A stretch of 15,290 nt of DNA from Methanomicrobiales archaeon (GCA_012510335.1 JAAZIF010000142.1:1-15290); one strand, 5' to 3'. Positions 7,002-14,520 are shown, numbered from the stretch's first letter. The notes: generated by a model from the letters alone, not told the origin. Translations and numbers: made by a program.

Positions 7002-7343
7002 ATGCTTACGGGGAATGAAGGCCGGAGGCCCACTCCAACGGCCGGTCGGATGGACCCGGGGTGCCCGGTCAGCTATACCGCGCACCCGCCGGGGGCGGTG
7101 CGACGGGCATGCCCCGGCAGCATAACGCGCTACCATACCCATCCCCCGACCACCCGCGCGCGGCCGGCGATGAAATCCTCCACCATGGCGAGGCGCTCGA
7201 CCCACTGCGAAGGGTTGCATGACACCCCGGGGCATACCATGCGGAGGGGAGTGGCGGATCCCTGCAGATGGATGAAAAGGCCCGGGGCTGTCCTCCTGGG
7301 AAACCCCGCGACGCATGGCCCCCGCCCAACCGATAAAAATTAA
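7002..7343 (+). CDS. Doubtful hypothetical protein, 113 aa
   Basis: The only positive evidence is an ATG placed 25 nt after a TATA-like element, as in archaeal leaderless genes, and an intact 113-codon frame. Against it: the protein is rich in Pro, Arg, Thr and His with no hydrophobic core, no recognisable motif and no ribosome binding site. The GC-rich segment is open in other frames too. I do not recognise it. It could equally be a non-coding transcript starting at the same promoter. Confidence 0.18.
   Translation: MLTGNEGRRPTPTAGRMDPGCPVSYTAHPPGAVRRACPGSITRYHTHPPTTRARPAMKSSTMARRSTHCEGLHDTPGHTMRRGVADPCRWMKRPGAVLLGNPATHGPRPTDKN
7056..7117. repeat. Foldable GC-rich segment with two nested stems
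   Basis: CCGGGGTGCCCG (7056-7067) pairs with CGGGCA (7104-7109) and CCCCGG (7112-7117) over 12 bp, with a two-base bulge. Inside, CGCACC-C-GCC and GGC-GGTGCG (7081-7102) form a 9-bp hairpin with one bulged C and a GGG loop. The left internal segment of 13 nt is unpaired. The high GC content makes chance pairing fairly likely. Confidence 0.3.
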
Positions 7344-7353
7344 GGGGGTAATT
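7335..7353 (-). terminator. Terminator after the regulator/Hsp20 unit
   Basis: On the minus strand, after the Hsp20-like stop at 7375, AATTA and TAATT (7349-7353 and 7338-7342) can pair around a C-rich loop. TTTTT follows (7339-7335). The AT-only stem is weak, but the T-run alone is a typical archaeal stop signal. Confidence 0.5.
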
Positions 7354-7374
7354 ATAATACGAGACGGATCTGCC

Positions 7375-7797
7375 TCAGTATCGGGCAATTCCGCCCGGTG
7401 CGTTCTTCTTCCGGCAGACGGCGTCGATCACGCCGTGCTGCACGCTGTAAAAACTGTGCAGGACATCGATCTCGCAGTCGAGGTCGATGACCGTCTCCTC
7501 TTCGCCCCCGGTGCAGAGGGTCACAGAGCGCTTCTGGAACGCGACGTAGGGAGCGCCTTCTGCCCCGGCATTCACCATGGCGGTGATGTAGATGCAGTCA
7601 TCCCCCTCGATTACCTCAAACGCGCCCTCTTCGTCCTCATCCATCCCGGAGGGATCAAAGTCCGGTGCATCCTCAGGCGGCCCGCTGATGATTGTAAACC
7701 CGATGATCCTCGGATCCTGCAGTGGCATCTCGTTCAAGATCTTCTCCATCAGCCGCGCAATATTCCGGAACATCTCGTCGTATGGATTATTCGCCAT
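7375..7797 (-). CDS. Hsp20/alpha-crystallin-like (GvpH-type) protein
   Basis: This is a 140-residue acidic protein. The N-terminal part (MANNPYDEMFRNIARLMEKI) is an amphipathic helix, followed by a Pro/Asp/Glu-rich linker. From about residue 60 there is a beta-strand-rich region: FEVIEGDDCIYITAMV, VAFQKRSVTL, ETVIDLDCEIDV, then FYSVQHGVIDAVCRKK. This order resembles an alpha-crystallin domain ending in the usual x-NGVL-x-like strand, as in GvpH-type small heat shock proteins. The frame extends to an ATG at 7839, but ATG 7797 overlaps the upstream stop by only 11 nt and begins at the conserved-looking segment. It is presumably translationally coupled to the regulator gene. The role (chaperone or partner of the regulator) is inferred. 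Confidence 0.7.
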   Translation of the reverse strand: MANNPYDEMFRNIARLMEKILNEMPLQDPRIIGFTIISGPPEDAPDFDPSGMDEDEEGAFEVIEGDDCIYITAMVNAGAEGAPYVAFQKRSVTLCTGGEEETVIDLDCEIDVLHSFYSVQHGVIDAVCRKKNAPGGIARY

Positions 7798-8410
7798 GTG
7801 TACCACGTATCTGGTATCGGTCGTTCGTCTGTTCGACAACCCCGGTATACATGAGGTTGTTCAGTCTCGCTTTAAGTTCATCCGTGGACAGGTTGCATAT
7901 TTCATTGAGTTCCGCGAGCGTCAGGTCGAAGTGGGAGAGGGCGAGGAGGATCTCCAGATCCCCGTCGCCGGCGATGATGTCCTCTCCCGTCCGCATCATC
8001 TCGACAAACCCCGATTCGATGTTGCTCTCCAGTTGTTCGAGATTATCCAGGAGTTCGTCGCGAACCCTGATCATTCTCCTGAATACCGCGAGATCCCTCG
8101 CGAACCTGGCCTTCCGGTCATCATCAACAGGAGGCAGCATAACCTCTTCCTGCTTCTGCAGGTTTACGATGATATTGATGTCATGCGAGAGGTAGTAATA
8201 CTTTCGCCTCCGCTCATCCTGGCAGGAGATGAGGATCTGTTCACGCTCCATCATCTGCAGGTGTTCTATCACCGCTTTTGGACTGAGCACGAGGCGTTCG
8301 GAGATCTCGGTCACAAAACATGGCTTCTGCCGCAACAACTCTATTATCCGTCGCCTGTTCTGGTTTCCCAGTATATCAAGAAGGCGGGAAACCTCACTGC
8401 CCCCAAGCAT
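7787..8410 (-). CDS. ArsR-like transcriptional regulator with two winged-helix domains
   Basis: This is a 207-residue predicted DNA-binding protein. The N-terminal winged helix (about 6-75) reads RLLDILGNQNRRRIIELL, then a recognition region VTEISERLVLSPKAVIEHL and a charged wing DERRRKYYYL, typical of ArsR-type regulators. The middle (about 98-145) is a charged helix, likely for dimerisation. Residues about 151-202 (LEILLALSHFDLTLAELNEI, then LSTDELKARLNNLMYTGVV) look like a second, smaller winged helix. Two Cys (31, 63) are not in a metal-site pattern, so metal sensing is not supported. It overlaps the Hsp20-like gene by 11 nt, forming one unit. A palindrome just upstream of its start suggests autoregulation. 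The signal sensed is unknown; heat or protein stress is a guess from its partner. Confidence 0.85.
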   Translation of the reverse strand: MLGGSEVSRLLDILGNQNRRRIIELLRQKPCFVTEISERLVLSPKAVIEHLQMMEREQILISCQDERRRKYYYLSHDINIIVNLQKQEEVMLPPVDDDRKARFARDLAVFRRMIRVRDELLDNLEQLESNIESGFVEMMRTGEDIIAGDGDLEILLALSHFDLTLAELNEICNLSTDELKARLNNLMYTGVVEQTNDRYQIRGTHGE

Positions 8411-8412
8411 AC

Positions 8413-8443
8413 TTACTAAATGTTAGTGATCCGGACATAAAAA
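8413..8443 (-). promoter_or_regulatory. Promoter and operator candidate of the regulator/Hsp20 unit
   Basis: On the minus strand TTTTTATG (8443-8436) is a TATA-like box about 30 nt before the ATG at 8410. Between them lies an inverted repeat with perfect ACTAA/TTAGT cores (8415-8419 and 8423-8427, 3-nt spacer). It extends to 17 bp (8413-8429) with one mismatched pair. The start site predicted from the TATA box falls at the palindrome, and the mRNA would be nearly leaderless. The promoter abuts the guaB stop. Confidence 0.5.
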
Positions 8444-8447
8444 CATA

Positions 8448-9914
8448 TCACTCGATGAGGCGGTAGTTCGGCGCCTCATCGGTGATCATGATATTGTGGG
8501 GGTGCCCCTCACCGTAGCCCGCGGATGTTATCCGCAGGAACCTGCCGTTATTCTTCAGGTCAGCTACCGTCTTTGACCCTGTGTAGCCCATCGCAGACTT
8601 CAGGCCGCCGACGAGCTGGTAGATGACGTCCGAGACCCGGCCGACGTAGGGGGTGACGCCCTCGACACCCTCAGGGACAAACTTGGTCTTCCCGATCTCC
8701 TTCTTCTGGAAGTAGCGGTCACTTGACTCCCCGCCGCTCATGACGCCGAGCGACCCCATTCCCCGGTATTGTTTGTATCGCCGACCCTTGATCGTCGTAA
8801 CCCTCCCCGGCGCCTCATCGGTCCCGGCAAAGAGGCTGCCGGCCATGACAGAGTCCGCACCGGCGGCGATCGCCTTTGCGATATCCCCGGAGAAGCGGAT
8901 GCCGCCGTCCGCGATAACCGGGATATTGGCCTCATGCGCCACCTCGGCGACGTTTGCTATTGCAGAGATCTGCGGCACGCCCACGCCCGCGACGATCCTC
9001 GTCGTGCAGATCGAACCCGGTCCGATCCCCACCTTCAACCCATCGACAAAACCGGAGAGGGCCAGGGCCGCCTCTCTCGTGGCGATGTTTCCGGCTACCA
9101 CATCGATGCTGGTGCTCTCCTTGATCTCCCTGGCCGCGTTTACGACGTTCATGTTATGGCCGTGAGCGCAGTCCACCACAAGGGCGTCGGCACCCGCCTC
9201 GACGAGCAGCATGGCCCGCTCAAAGTCGAAAGGGCCTACTGCAGCGGCGACCCGGAGTTTCCCGCTGGCACCGCGATTCGCGCGGGGATACTGGCGTTTC
9301 TCGAGTATATCCCGCATCGTGATGATCCCGACGAGCCGTCTCTCTGCATCGACGATCGGGAGACGTTCGACCTTATTTGCATACATCGTCTCAAGCGCAT
9401 TCTCAGCCGTGATATCCTCAGATGCCGTGATCAGCTTCTTCGTCATATACCCGGTGATCTTTGCATCGCCCCGCTTCGGCAGGATCGCCCTGATATCCCG
9501 GCGGCTGACTATGCCTATCACCTTCCCGTCCTCGAGTACGGGCACCCCGCCGACACCGTGCTGCCGCATGATCCTCTCTACATCGGTTACCGTGGCCTCG
9601 GGTCCGACCACCACAACCTCGCGCTCGATCAGGTCTTCGGCCTGTTTGACGATCTTTATCTCGGCGACCCCGCGATCCTGGGGCATGTTCCGGTGAAGGA
9701 CACCTATGCCGCCTTCCCTCGCCATCGCTATGGCCATCATCGACTCGGTCACCGTATCCATGGCGGCGCTCACGAGGGGGATGTTCAGGGGAATGTTGCG
9801 CGAGAACCGCGAATGCACGTCGGCCTCGTCGGGTTCGACCCACGACTCGGCGGGCTCAAGCAGCACGTCGTCGAACGTGAGGGTTATCTCCATCTTCAGT
9901 TTCTCGGTGTACAT
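8448..9914 (-). CDS. guaB: IMP dehydrogenase
   Basis: It oxidises IMP to XMP with NAD+, the committed step of GMP synthesis. The 488 residues are full length. LTFDDVLL opens the TIM barrel. Two CBS domains are inserted at about 95-205 (VGGVPVLEDGKVIGIVSRRD and VERLPIVDAERRLVGIITMRD). The IMP/NAD loop GPGSICTTR carries catalytic Cys303. ADGGIRFSGD, YRGMGSLGVM and the flap SSDRYFQ follow, and the C-terminal NIMITDEAPNY is typical. I chose ATG 9914; Met8 is an alternative. The start is three bases after the mfnB stop with no clear Shine-Dalgarno, so guaB is probably translated by coupling from an mfnB-guaB transcript. A T-run past its stop (minus strand 8443-8439) may end transcription, and also serves as the next promoter's TATA region. 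Confidence 0.97.
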   Translation of the reverse strand: MYTEKLKMEITLTFDDVLLEPAESWVEPDEADVHSRFSRNIPLNIPLVSAAMDTVTESMMAIAMAREGGIGVLHRNMPQDRGVAEIKIVKQAEDLIEREVVVVGPEATVTDVERIMRQHGVGGVPVLEDGKVIGIVSRRDIRAILPKRGDAKITGYMTKKLITASEDITAENALETMYANKVERLPIVDAERRLVGIITMRDILEKRQYPRANRGASGKLRVAAAVGPFDFERAMLLVEAGADALVVDCAHGHNMNVVNAAREIKESTSIDVVAGNIATREAALALSGFVDGLKVGIGPGSICTTRIVAGVGVPQISAIANVAEVAHEANIPVIADGGIRFSGDIAKAIAAGADSVMAGSLFAGTDEAPGRVTTIKGRRYKQYRGMGSLGVMSGGESSDRYFQKKEIGKTKFVPEGVEGVTPYVGRVSDVIYQLVGGLKSAMGYTGSKTVADLKNNGRFLRITSAGYGEGHPHNIMITDEAPNYRLIE

Positions 9915-9917
9915 ACG

Positions 9918-10607
9918 TCACACAAGCATCTTCAGTGCCTTCTCCACAAGTTCAACCTTTATAGTAGCGTTTCGGTCGCCCCCGCAGACCATCCCCCGGA
10001 CACCGATTATATCCGGGTTGACGCGCTTTACGGCTTCGAGATCCTCAAACTTCAGCGAACCGGCAAGGGCCGTCTGCAGCCCGAGATCCCGGTTCTGCTC
10101 GACGAACCGGATCAGGGCTTCCTCATCCATGAACGCAAATGTGTTCTTCCCATCCTTAACGCCGGTGTCGATCATGGCGACATCCGCTCCGGCATCCGCG
10201 GTCAGCTGACTGATGGCGAGCGGAGAGATCGTACCTATCCTCTGGAAATCAGAATATGCTGCGATTACGACGTATTTCTCAGGGAAGTCCTGCTTCACCG
10301 CCATGGTCACTGCCTCGATGACCTCGCGGGCACGGTCGACCCCATCGAACATCAGGCCGACCTTTATAAAATCAGCACCTGCGTGCGCGGCACCATAGGC
10401 CGAGAGAGCCGCAGTTCCCGGTTTATACTCATTGTCCCCGATTGCAGCGCTGACGGGTTTTGTACCAGAGATCTCTTTGATCTCCTGGATGATCCAGGGA
10501 AAATTCGCGCCGAGTGAGCCTTCAGATGGCTTCTTTACATCGATGATGTCAGCGGAAAGCGAGCTTTTTGCCTCCTCAATGCTGCTTGGACTGACGAGTA
10601 ATTGCAT
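9918..10607 (-). CDS. mfnB: (5-formylfuran-3-yl)methyl phosphate synthase
   Basis: It condenses two glyceraldehyde-3-phosphate molecules to the furan phosphate precursor of methanofuran, the C1 carrier of the first step of methanogenesis from CO2. The 229 residues form a TIM barrel. The family signatures DVKKPSEGSLGANFPW (23-38), ADFIKVGL (78-85) and MIDTGVKDGKNTF (145-157) are present. Lys25, Lys82, Asp147 and Lys151 match the catalytic set I recall for the Methanocaldococcus enzyme. ATG 10607 fits the family's short N-terminus (MQLLVSPSS). It lies directly before guaB and divergent from a HisA-related gene. Its presence is the strongest single sign that the organism is a methanogen or uses methanofuran. 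Confidence 0.95.
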   Translation of the reverse strand: MQLLVSPSSIEEAKSSLSADIIDVKKPSEGSLGANFPWIIQEIKEISGTKPVSAAIGDNEYKPGTAALSAYGAAHAGADFIKVGLMFDGVDRAREVIEAVTMAVKQDFPEKYVVIAAYSDFQRIGTISPLAISQLTADAGADVAMIDTGVKDGKNTFAFMDEEALIRFVEQNRDLGLQTALAGSLKFEDLEAVKRVNPDIIGVRGMVCGGDRNATIKVELVEKALKMLV

Positions 10608-10651
10608 AGAAATTAATGTTCTTTCATCCTAATAGTGATTACGTTGAGGAC
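10608..10651. promoter_or_regulatory. Divergent promoter between mfnB and the HisA-related gene
   Basis: The 44-bp AT-rich gap must hold both promoters. CTATTAGG on the minus strand (about 10629-10636) is 25-26 nt before the mfnB ATG, which would give a leaderless mRNA. AAATTAAT on the plus strand (10610-10617) would start rightward transcription near 10640. The two promoters interleave, so the genes may be regulated together. GAGG at 10646-10649 is too close to ATG 10652 to be a standard ribosome binding site. Confidence 0.4.
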
Positions 10652-11332
10652 ATGGAACTGATTCTTGCAGTCGATCTTGCGGGCGGCCTGGTAATGCACG
10701 GAAAATCCGGCGACCGCGCCGGTTACCGGCCGCTCACCTGGGGGCTTTCTCCCTCGGCCGAGCCCGAGATCTATATATCATACCTGCGGCCCCGGTTCAT
10801 GTATATCGCCGACCTGGATAGCATCCAGGGCAGAACCCCCCAGGACGATCTGGTACGGCGCTGCGCCGCCCTTGTCGAGCGGTGTTACCTCGACCGTGGC
10901 TGCCGGTCCCCCGCAGAGAGCACGGCGGTCGAGGGTGTGACGCCGATCATCGGCACAGAGACGGCCGCCGCGGCCATCGAGGATCTCGGGGAGTACCGGG
11001 GCGGCTACCTCAGTATCGACATAAAGGGAGGCCGGGTTCTCCCCTGGGGGATCCGGCCGGCAGATATGCTTCGCCGCGCATCGGATCTCTCGTTTGAGGG
11101 CTGCATCATATTAAACATCGGCGCTGTGGGGACAGAGGAGGGGCTCGCCCGGGAGAGCCTCGAGGAGATGCGGGCATGTTACGGCGGCCGCCTCCTCTAT
11201 GGGGGCGGCGTTGCCGGGGTCGACGACATCCACCTCCTCGCCGACGCCGGGTTTGACGGGGCGATCATAGCGACCGCCGTCCACCGGGGGGCGGTGCCGC
11301 CTGACTGGATCAGAAGGGGATCGGAGTGCTGA
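10652..11332 (+). CDS. HisA/HisF-related TIM-barrel protein (COG1411-like), unknown substrate
   Basis: This is a 226-residue barrel related to ProFAR isomerase (HisA) but not HisA itself. The first strand reads LILAVDLAGGLVMHG with Asp8, and strand five YLSIDIKGGRVLPWG with Asp123; these match the two catalytic aspartates of HisA. The phosphate-binding end is LLYGGGVAGVDDIHLLADAG. It belongs to the hisAF-related family seen in methanogens. Facing mfnB across a shared promoter, it may act on a sugar-phosphate-like intermediate of C1-coenzyme synthesis (inference). A frame extends to ATG 10616, but MELILAVDL is the natural barrel start and the extension would occupy the promoter. It overlaps the dTMP kinase start by seven nt. 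A histidine-pathway role is less likely, as no his genes are near. Confidence 0.8.
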   Translation: MELILAVDLAGGLVMHGKSGDRAGYRPLTWGLSPSAEPEIYISYLRPRFMYIADLDSIQGRTPQDDLVRRCAALVERCYLDRGCRSPAESTAVEGVTPIIGTETAAAAIEDLGEYRGGYLSIDIKGGRVLPWGIRPADMLRRASDLSFEGCIILNIGAVGTEEGLARESLEEMRACYGGRLLYGGGVAGVDDIHLLADAGFDGAIIATAVHRGAVPPDWIRRGSEC

Positions 11333-11943
11333 TCACGATCGAGGGGATCGACGGGAGCGGGAAGACCACGCTCCTCGCCCGCCTGGGGGATCTCCTCGCC
11401 GACCTCGACCCCCTATTCACCCGCGAACCCGGCGCCACCTGGGTGGGGGAGGCGGTCCGGCGGGCGATAGCCGCGCGGATGGATCCGATCACCGAGGCGC
11501 TTCTCTTCTCCGCCGACCATGCCGCGCATATCGATACACTGATCCGCCCCGCGCTCGATGCCGGGAGGCTCGTTATATCTGACCGCTACTCGGACTCCCG
11601 GTTCGCCTACCAGCCCGCGGTTCTCGACGGGATCCTCCCCGACCCGCTCCTCTGGCTCCGCCAGATCCACGCGGGGTGGTCGATCCGGCCGGACCGGACG
11701 TTTCTCCTGGTTCTCCCGGTCGAGGATGCACTGTCAAGGCTCGACCCTGCAACAAAAAGAGAGTATTTTGAGGATAACAGGATCCTCGCCGCGGTGCAGG
11801 AGAATTACCTGAAACTCGCGGCGGGCGACCCCGCGCGGTTCGTCATGGTCGATGCCCTCCTCCCGGCAGAGGAGGTCGCCCGATTCGTCGCCGGCGAGAT
11901 CAGGACGGGTGTCCTATCGTCACGACGACATCCTCGAACGTGA
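11326..11943 (+). CDS. tmk: dTMP kinase (thymidylate kinase)
   Basis: It phosphorylates dTMP to dTDP for dTTP supply. The 205 residues carry the P-loop GIDGSGKT (7-14), the substrate-binding TREPGAT (33-39, against TREPGGT in most relatives), DRYSDSRFAYQ (86-96), and a lid-like segment KREYFEDNR (144-152). The start is GTG 11326, inside the end of the HisA-related gene. An AAGGGG stretch 8-10 nt upstream acts as ribosome binding site, so the two genes are translated in tandem. The last 44 bp overlap the 3' end of convergent valS. The short Arg-rich tail encoded in that overlap (about 192-205) is probably not structural. Confidence 0.93.
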   Translation: MLITIEGIDGSGKTTLLARLGDLLADLDPLFTREPGATWVGEAVRRAIAARMDPITEALLFSADHAAHIDTLIRPALDAGRLVISDRYSDSRFAYQPAVLDGILPDPLLWLRQIHAGWSIRPDRTFLLVLPVEDALSRLDPATKREYFEDNRILAAVQENYLKLAAGDPARFVMVDALLPAEEVARFVAGEIRTGVLSSRRHPRT

Positions 11944-14482
11944 GGACGTCGACCTCCTCCCCCGCCACCTGGTAGGCGGTCTTCGGCGTAAAGGAATCGG
12001 GCGGCACCACAATCTCCTCGCCGTTTACCATGAGGGCCGCGGGCGGGTTTCTGAGGAGCTCCGGCGGGAGCGCCTGCACGGCGTCCATGAACGGCCGGGC
12101 GAGTCTCCGGAGCGCCGGCCCGATGACCGCCATGTTGAACTCAACCCCGCTCACGACCTCCTCGAGTTGCGGGGTGCCGGTGATCCACTGCAGATCGGCG
12201 GCGAGCGCCCGCCCGGCATCTCCGGCATCATCGACCGGATCCGGCGCATATATAACCACGTGGCCGAGCGGGGCGTTGAGCGCCATGCCCCGGTCGTGCT
12301 TGTAGCGCCTGAGGTCTGCGACGGTCTTCACGAGGAGGTCGCCGTGGCGCCGCGCTTCGTCGTCATCGTACACGAAGTCCGGCCAGGCCGCGGCGTGGAC
12401 GCTCCCCCCGGTCAGGTTGTGGTAGCACTCCTCCGCGAAGTGTGGTATGATCGGTGCGAGTATGCGGCAGAGGATATCAATGGTCGTCCGGAGCGCGCTG
12501 CACGCGCTCGCCCGGCTATCCTCCTCCGTGTACAGCCGGCCCTTCACGATCTCGATGTAGTCATCGGCGAGCGTGCTCCAGGCAAACTCCCGGATCGCCC
12601 GGAGCGCACGGTCGAACTGGTAGCCTTCCATGGCGGCGGTGACCTCGGCGACGGTGTCCGCGAGCCTGACGAGGAGCCACCGGTCGACGAGTTCGGTAAC
12701 CGGCGCTCCCGGGTCGGTATCCAGGTGCCCCATGGCGAACCTGAATATGTTCCAGAGTTTCGTCTGGAAGCGGGACGCAGCGACGACATCGTTCCAGTTG
12801 AACATTATGTCCGAGCCGGTCGCGGCGCCTCCGGCCCCCCACTGCCGGAGCGCGTCGGCCCCGTAGGTTGTGACGATCTCCTCCGGGGATATGATGTTGT
12901 CCCGGCTCTTGCTCATCTTAAACCCGTCCTCCCCGAGCACCATGCCGTTTATGAGGATCCAGTCCCAGGGATGGCTGCCGACCAGGGCTTTTGACCGGAG
13001 GATCGTGTAGAATGCCCACGTTCGTATGATATCGTGGCCCTGGGGCCGGAGCTGCGCCGGGAAGAACGGGGGCCTGCCGGCCCCGTCCCACCCGGTGACC
13101 TGGAGCACCGATATAGAGGAGTCCATCCAGGTATCGAGAACGTCCCTCTCGCCTGTGAACTCCGACCCGCCGCACCGCGGGCAGGGTGTCTTTGGCTTAT
13201 CGATTGTCGGGTCTATCGGGAGGGCTTCCTCTGCGGGGAGGGTCATCTCGCCGCAGGCATCACAGAACCAGACCGGGATCGGTGTTGCGAATATACGTTG
13301 CCGGGATATGCACCAGTCCCACTCCATCGACTCAGCCCAGTTCTCGAGCCGGGCGAACATATGCTCCGGCACCCAGGATATCCTCCGGGCAGCGTCCATT
13401 ATGTCGTCCTGGTGGATCTTCACGAACCACTGCCGCTCGGATAGGATCTCGATCGGGGTCTTGCACCGCCAGCAGGTTCCCACCCGCTGTTCGAGGTCTT
13501 CCTGCCGCGAGAGGATCCCCGCATCCTTCATATCCTTGAGGATGGCCTTCCGGCAGGCCTCCGATGTCATCCCCTCGTAGGGGGCTGCGGCCGCGGTCAT
13601 TATGCCCTGCCGGTCTATGGCCTTGCGGAGGTCCAGGTGGTGCTGCTTCCACCAGTAGACATCGGTCCTGTCGCCAAACGTGCAGATCATAACCGCGCCG
13701 CTGCCGAACTCAGGGTCGACCGCGGCGTCCTCGACGATCGGCACCTCGTGGCCGAATATGGGAACCCTGAGGCTCTTCTTTATGTTGCGGTAGCGCCCGT
13801 CATCGGGGTGGACCGCCACCGCAACGCAGGCTGCAAGGAGTTCGGGTCTCGTTGTGGCGATCTCGATGCCGTCGAAGTCAAAGTAGTTGAGCGTGGTCGT
13901 GCGGGGGGCGTAGTTGACCTCGGCAAACGCTATGGCGGTCTCGCACCGTGTGCAGAAGTTCACCGGATGCTCGCTCTGGTATATGTCGCCGGCCTTGAGC
14001 ATCTGCAGGAACGAGGCCTGGGTCAGCCTGTAGTACTCCGGGAGCATGGTTACGTACTCGTGGCTCCAGTCGACGGAGAACCCGAGCCTGCGCATGGTCT
14101 CCCGCATCTTATCGATGTTCCCGGTCGTAAGTTTGCGGCACATCTCCCGGAATTTATCGCGCGAGACATCGTTTTTTGTGATCCCGTAGGTCTCCTCGAC
14201 CTTTACCTCGGTGGGGAGGCCGTGACAGTCCCACCCCTGGGGAAACATTACATTGTAGCCGCGCATGCGCTTGTAGCGCGCGATGAAGTCGATGTAGCAC
14301 CAGTTCAGGGCGTTTCCGATATGGAAGTTGCCAGTAGGGTACGGCGGCGGGGTATCGATGATGAACTGTGGTTTTGTAGAATCCGGATCAAAATAGTTAT
14401 CCTCATCCCGCCAGGCGTCCTGCCAGCGCCTCTCCACTCCCGCGATATCGTAGTTCTTTGGTAATTGATGTGACGGCGACAT
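11900..14482 (-). CDS. valS: Valyl-tRNA synthetase
   Basis: It charges tRNA-Val. The 860 residues form a class I synthetase with HIGN at 54-57 (PTGNFHIGNALNW), the KMSKS loop at 522-526, and DWCISRQR in the catalytic core. Cys pairs in FCTRCE, CWRCK, FCDACGE and CPRCGG suggest zinc-binding knuckles. The editing domain lies between the two catalytic halves, and an anticodon-binding domain follows KMSKS. It is shorter than bacterial ValRS (about 950), so the C-terminal coiled-coil is probably reduced, as in archaea. The frame extends upstream to ATG 14530, but the TATA box at 14513-14520 sits in that extension. ATG 14482 (MSPSHQLPKNYD) is therefore the start. The 3' end overlaps tmk. Confidence 0.96.
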   Translation of the reverse strand: MSPSHQLPKNYDIAGVERRWQDAWRDEDNYFDPDSTKPQFIIDTPPPYPTGNFHIGNALNWCYIDFIARYKRMRGYNVMFPQGWDCHGLPTEVKVEETYGITKNDVSRDKFREMCRKLTTGNIDKMRETMRRLGFSVDWSHEYVTMLPEYYRLTQASFLQMLKAGDIYQSEHPVNFCTRCETAIAFAEVNYAPRTTTLNYFDFDGIEIATTRPELLAACVAVAVHPDDGRYRNIKKSLRVPIFGHEVPIVEDAAVDPEFGSGAVMICTFGDRTDVYWWKQHHLDLRKAIDRQGIMTAAAAPYEGMTSEACRKAILKDMKDAGILSRQEDLEQRVGTCWRCKTPIEILSERQWFVKIHQDDIMDAARRISWVPEHMFARLENWAESMEWDWCISRQRIFATPIPVWFCDACGEMTLPAEEALPIDPTIDKPKTPCPRCGGSEFTGERDVLDTWMDSSISVLQVTGWDGAGRPPFFPAQLRPQGHDIIRTWAFYTILRSKALVGSHPWDWILINGMVLGEDGFKMSKSRDNIISPEEIVTTYGADALRQWGAGGAATGSDIMFNWNDVVAASRFQTKLWNIFRFAMGHLDTDPGAPVTELVDRWLLVRLADTVAEVTAAMEGYQFDRALRAIREFAWSTLADDYIEIVKGRLYTEEDSRASACSALRTTIDILCRILAPIIPHFAEECYHNLTGGSVHAAAWPDFVYDDDEARRHGDLLVKTVADLRRYKHDRGMALNAPLGHVVIYAPDPVDDAGDAGRALAADLQWITGTPQLEEVVSGVEFNMAVIGPALRRLARPFMDAVQALPPELLRNPPAALMVNGEEIVVPPDSFTPKTAYQVAGEEVDVLTFEDVVVTIGHPS

Positions 14483-14512
14483 TTTCAGCGTATTATCTCT
14501 TTCTCTACAGCG

Positions 14513-14520
14513 AAATATAT
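14513..14520 (-). promoter_or_regulatory. TATA box of valS
   Basis: On the minus strand this reads ATATATTT, centred about 35 nt before ATG 14482. Initiation about 25 nt downstream gives a leader of some 8-10 nt, too short for a standard ribosome binding site, and none is seen. It fits short-leader archaeal mRNAs and rules out the longer frame. Confidence 0.6.

Larger units (their letters stand above)
6695..7374. other. 680-bp intergenic region, largely unassigned
   Basis: The right third next to the transporter (6695-6910) would be its 5' leader if transcription begins at the AT-rich patch. AT-rich stretches at 6918-6985 and 7332-7358 flank a GC-rich core (6990-7330). The core has open frames on both strands, none with clear homology. 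One is the doubtful gene at 7002-7343. Another is a 36-codon minus-strand frame (7240 to 7130) containing SQWVERLAMVEDFIAGRARV, which has more protein-like composition and may be a gene remnant. I looked for RNase P, SRP RNA and tRNA signatures in the core and found none. Confidence 0.5.

Noticed and set aside
6990..7330. Possible RNase P RNA, SRP RNA or tRNA in the GC-rich gap
   Set aside because: I looked on both strands for the conserved RNase P core (such as the ACAGAA segment), the SRP S-domain loop and a T-loop consensus, and found none.
7798..7839. Upstream start of the Hsp20-like gene
   Set aside because: It would overlap the regulator by 53 nt and add residues of no apparent fold; ATG 7797 gives the compact overlap.
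8769..10517. Very long (582-codon) open frame on the + strand
   Set aside because: It lies antisense to guaB and mfnB, both recognised with full motifs; its product has no family features and arises from GC-rich codon usage on the other strand.
11852..12994. 380-codon open frame on the + strand
   Set aside because: Antisense to valS; charged low-complexity product with no motif.
13637..14464. 275-codon open frame on the + strand
   Set aside because: Antisense to the N-terminal half of valS, which has clear HIGH-motif sequence.
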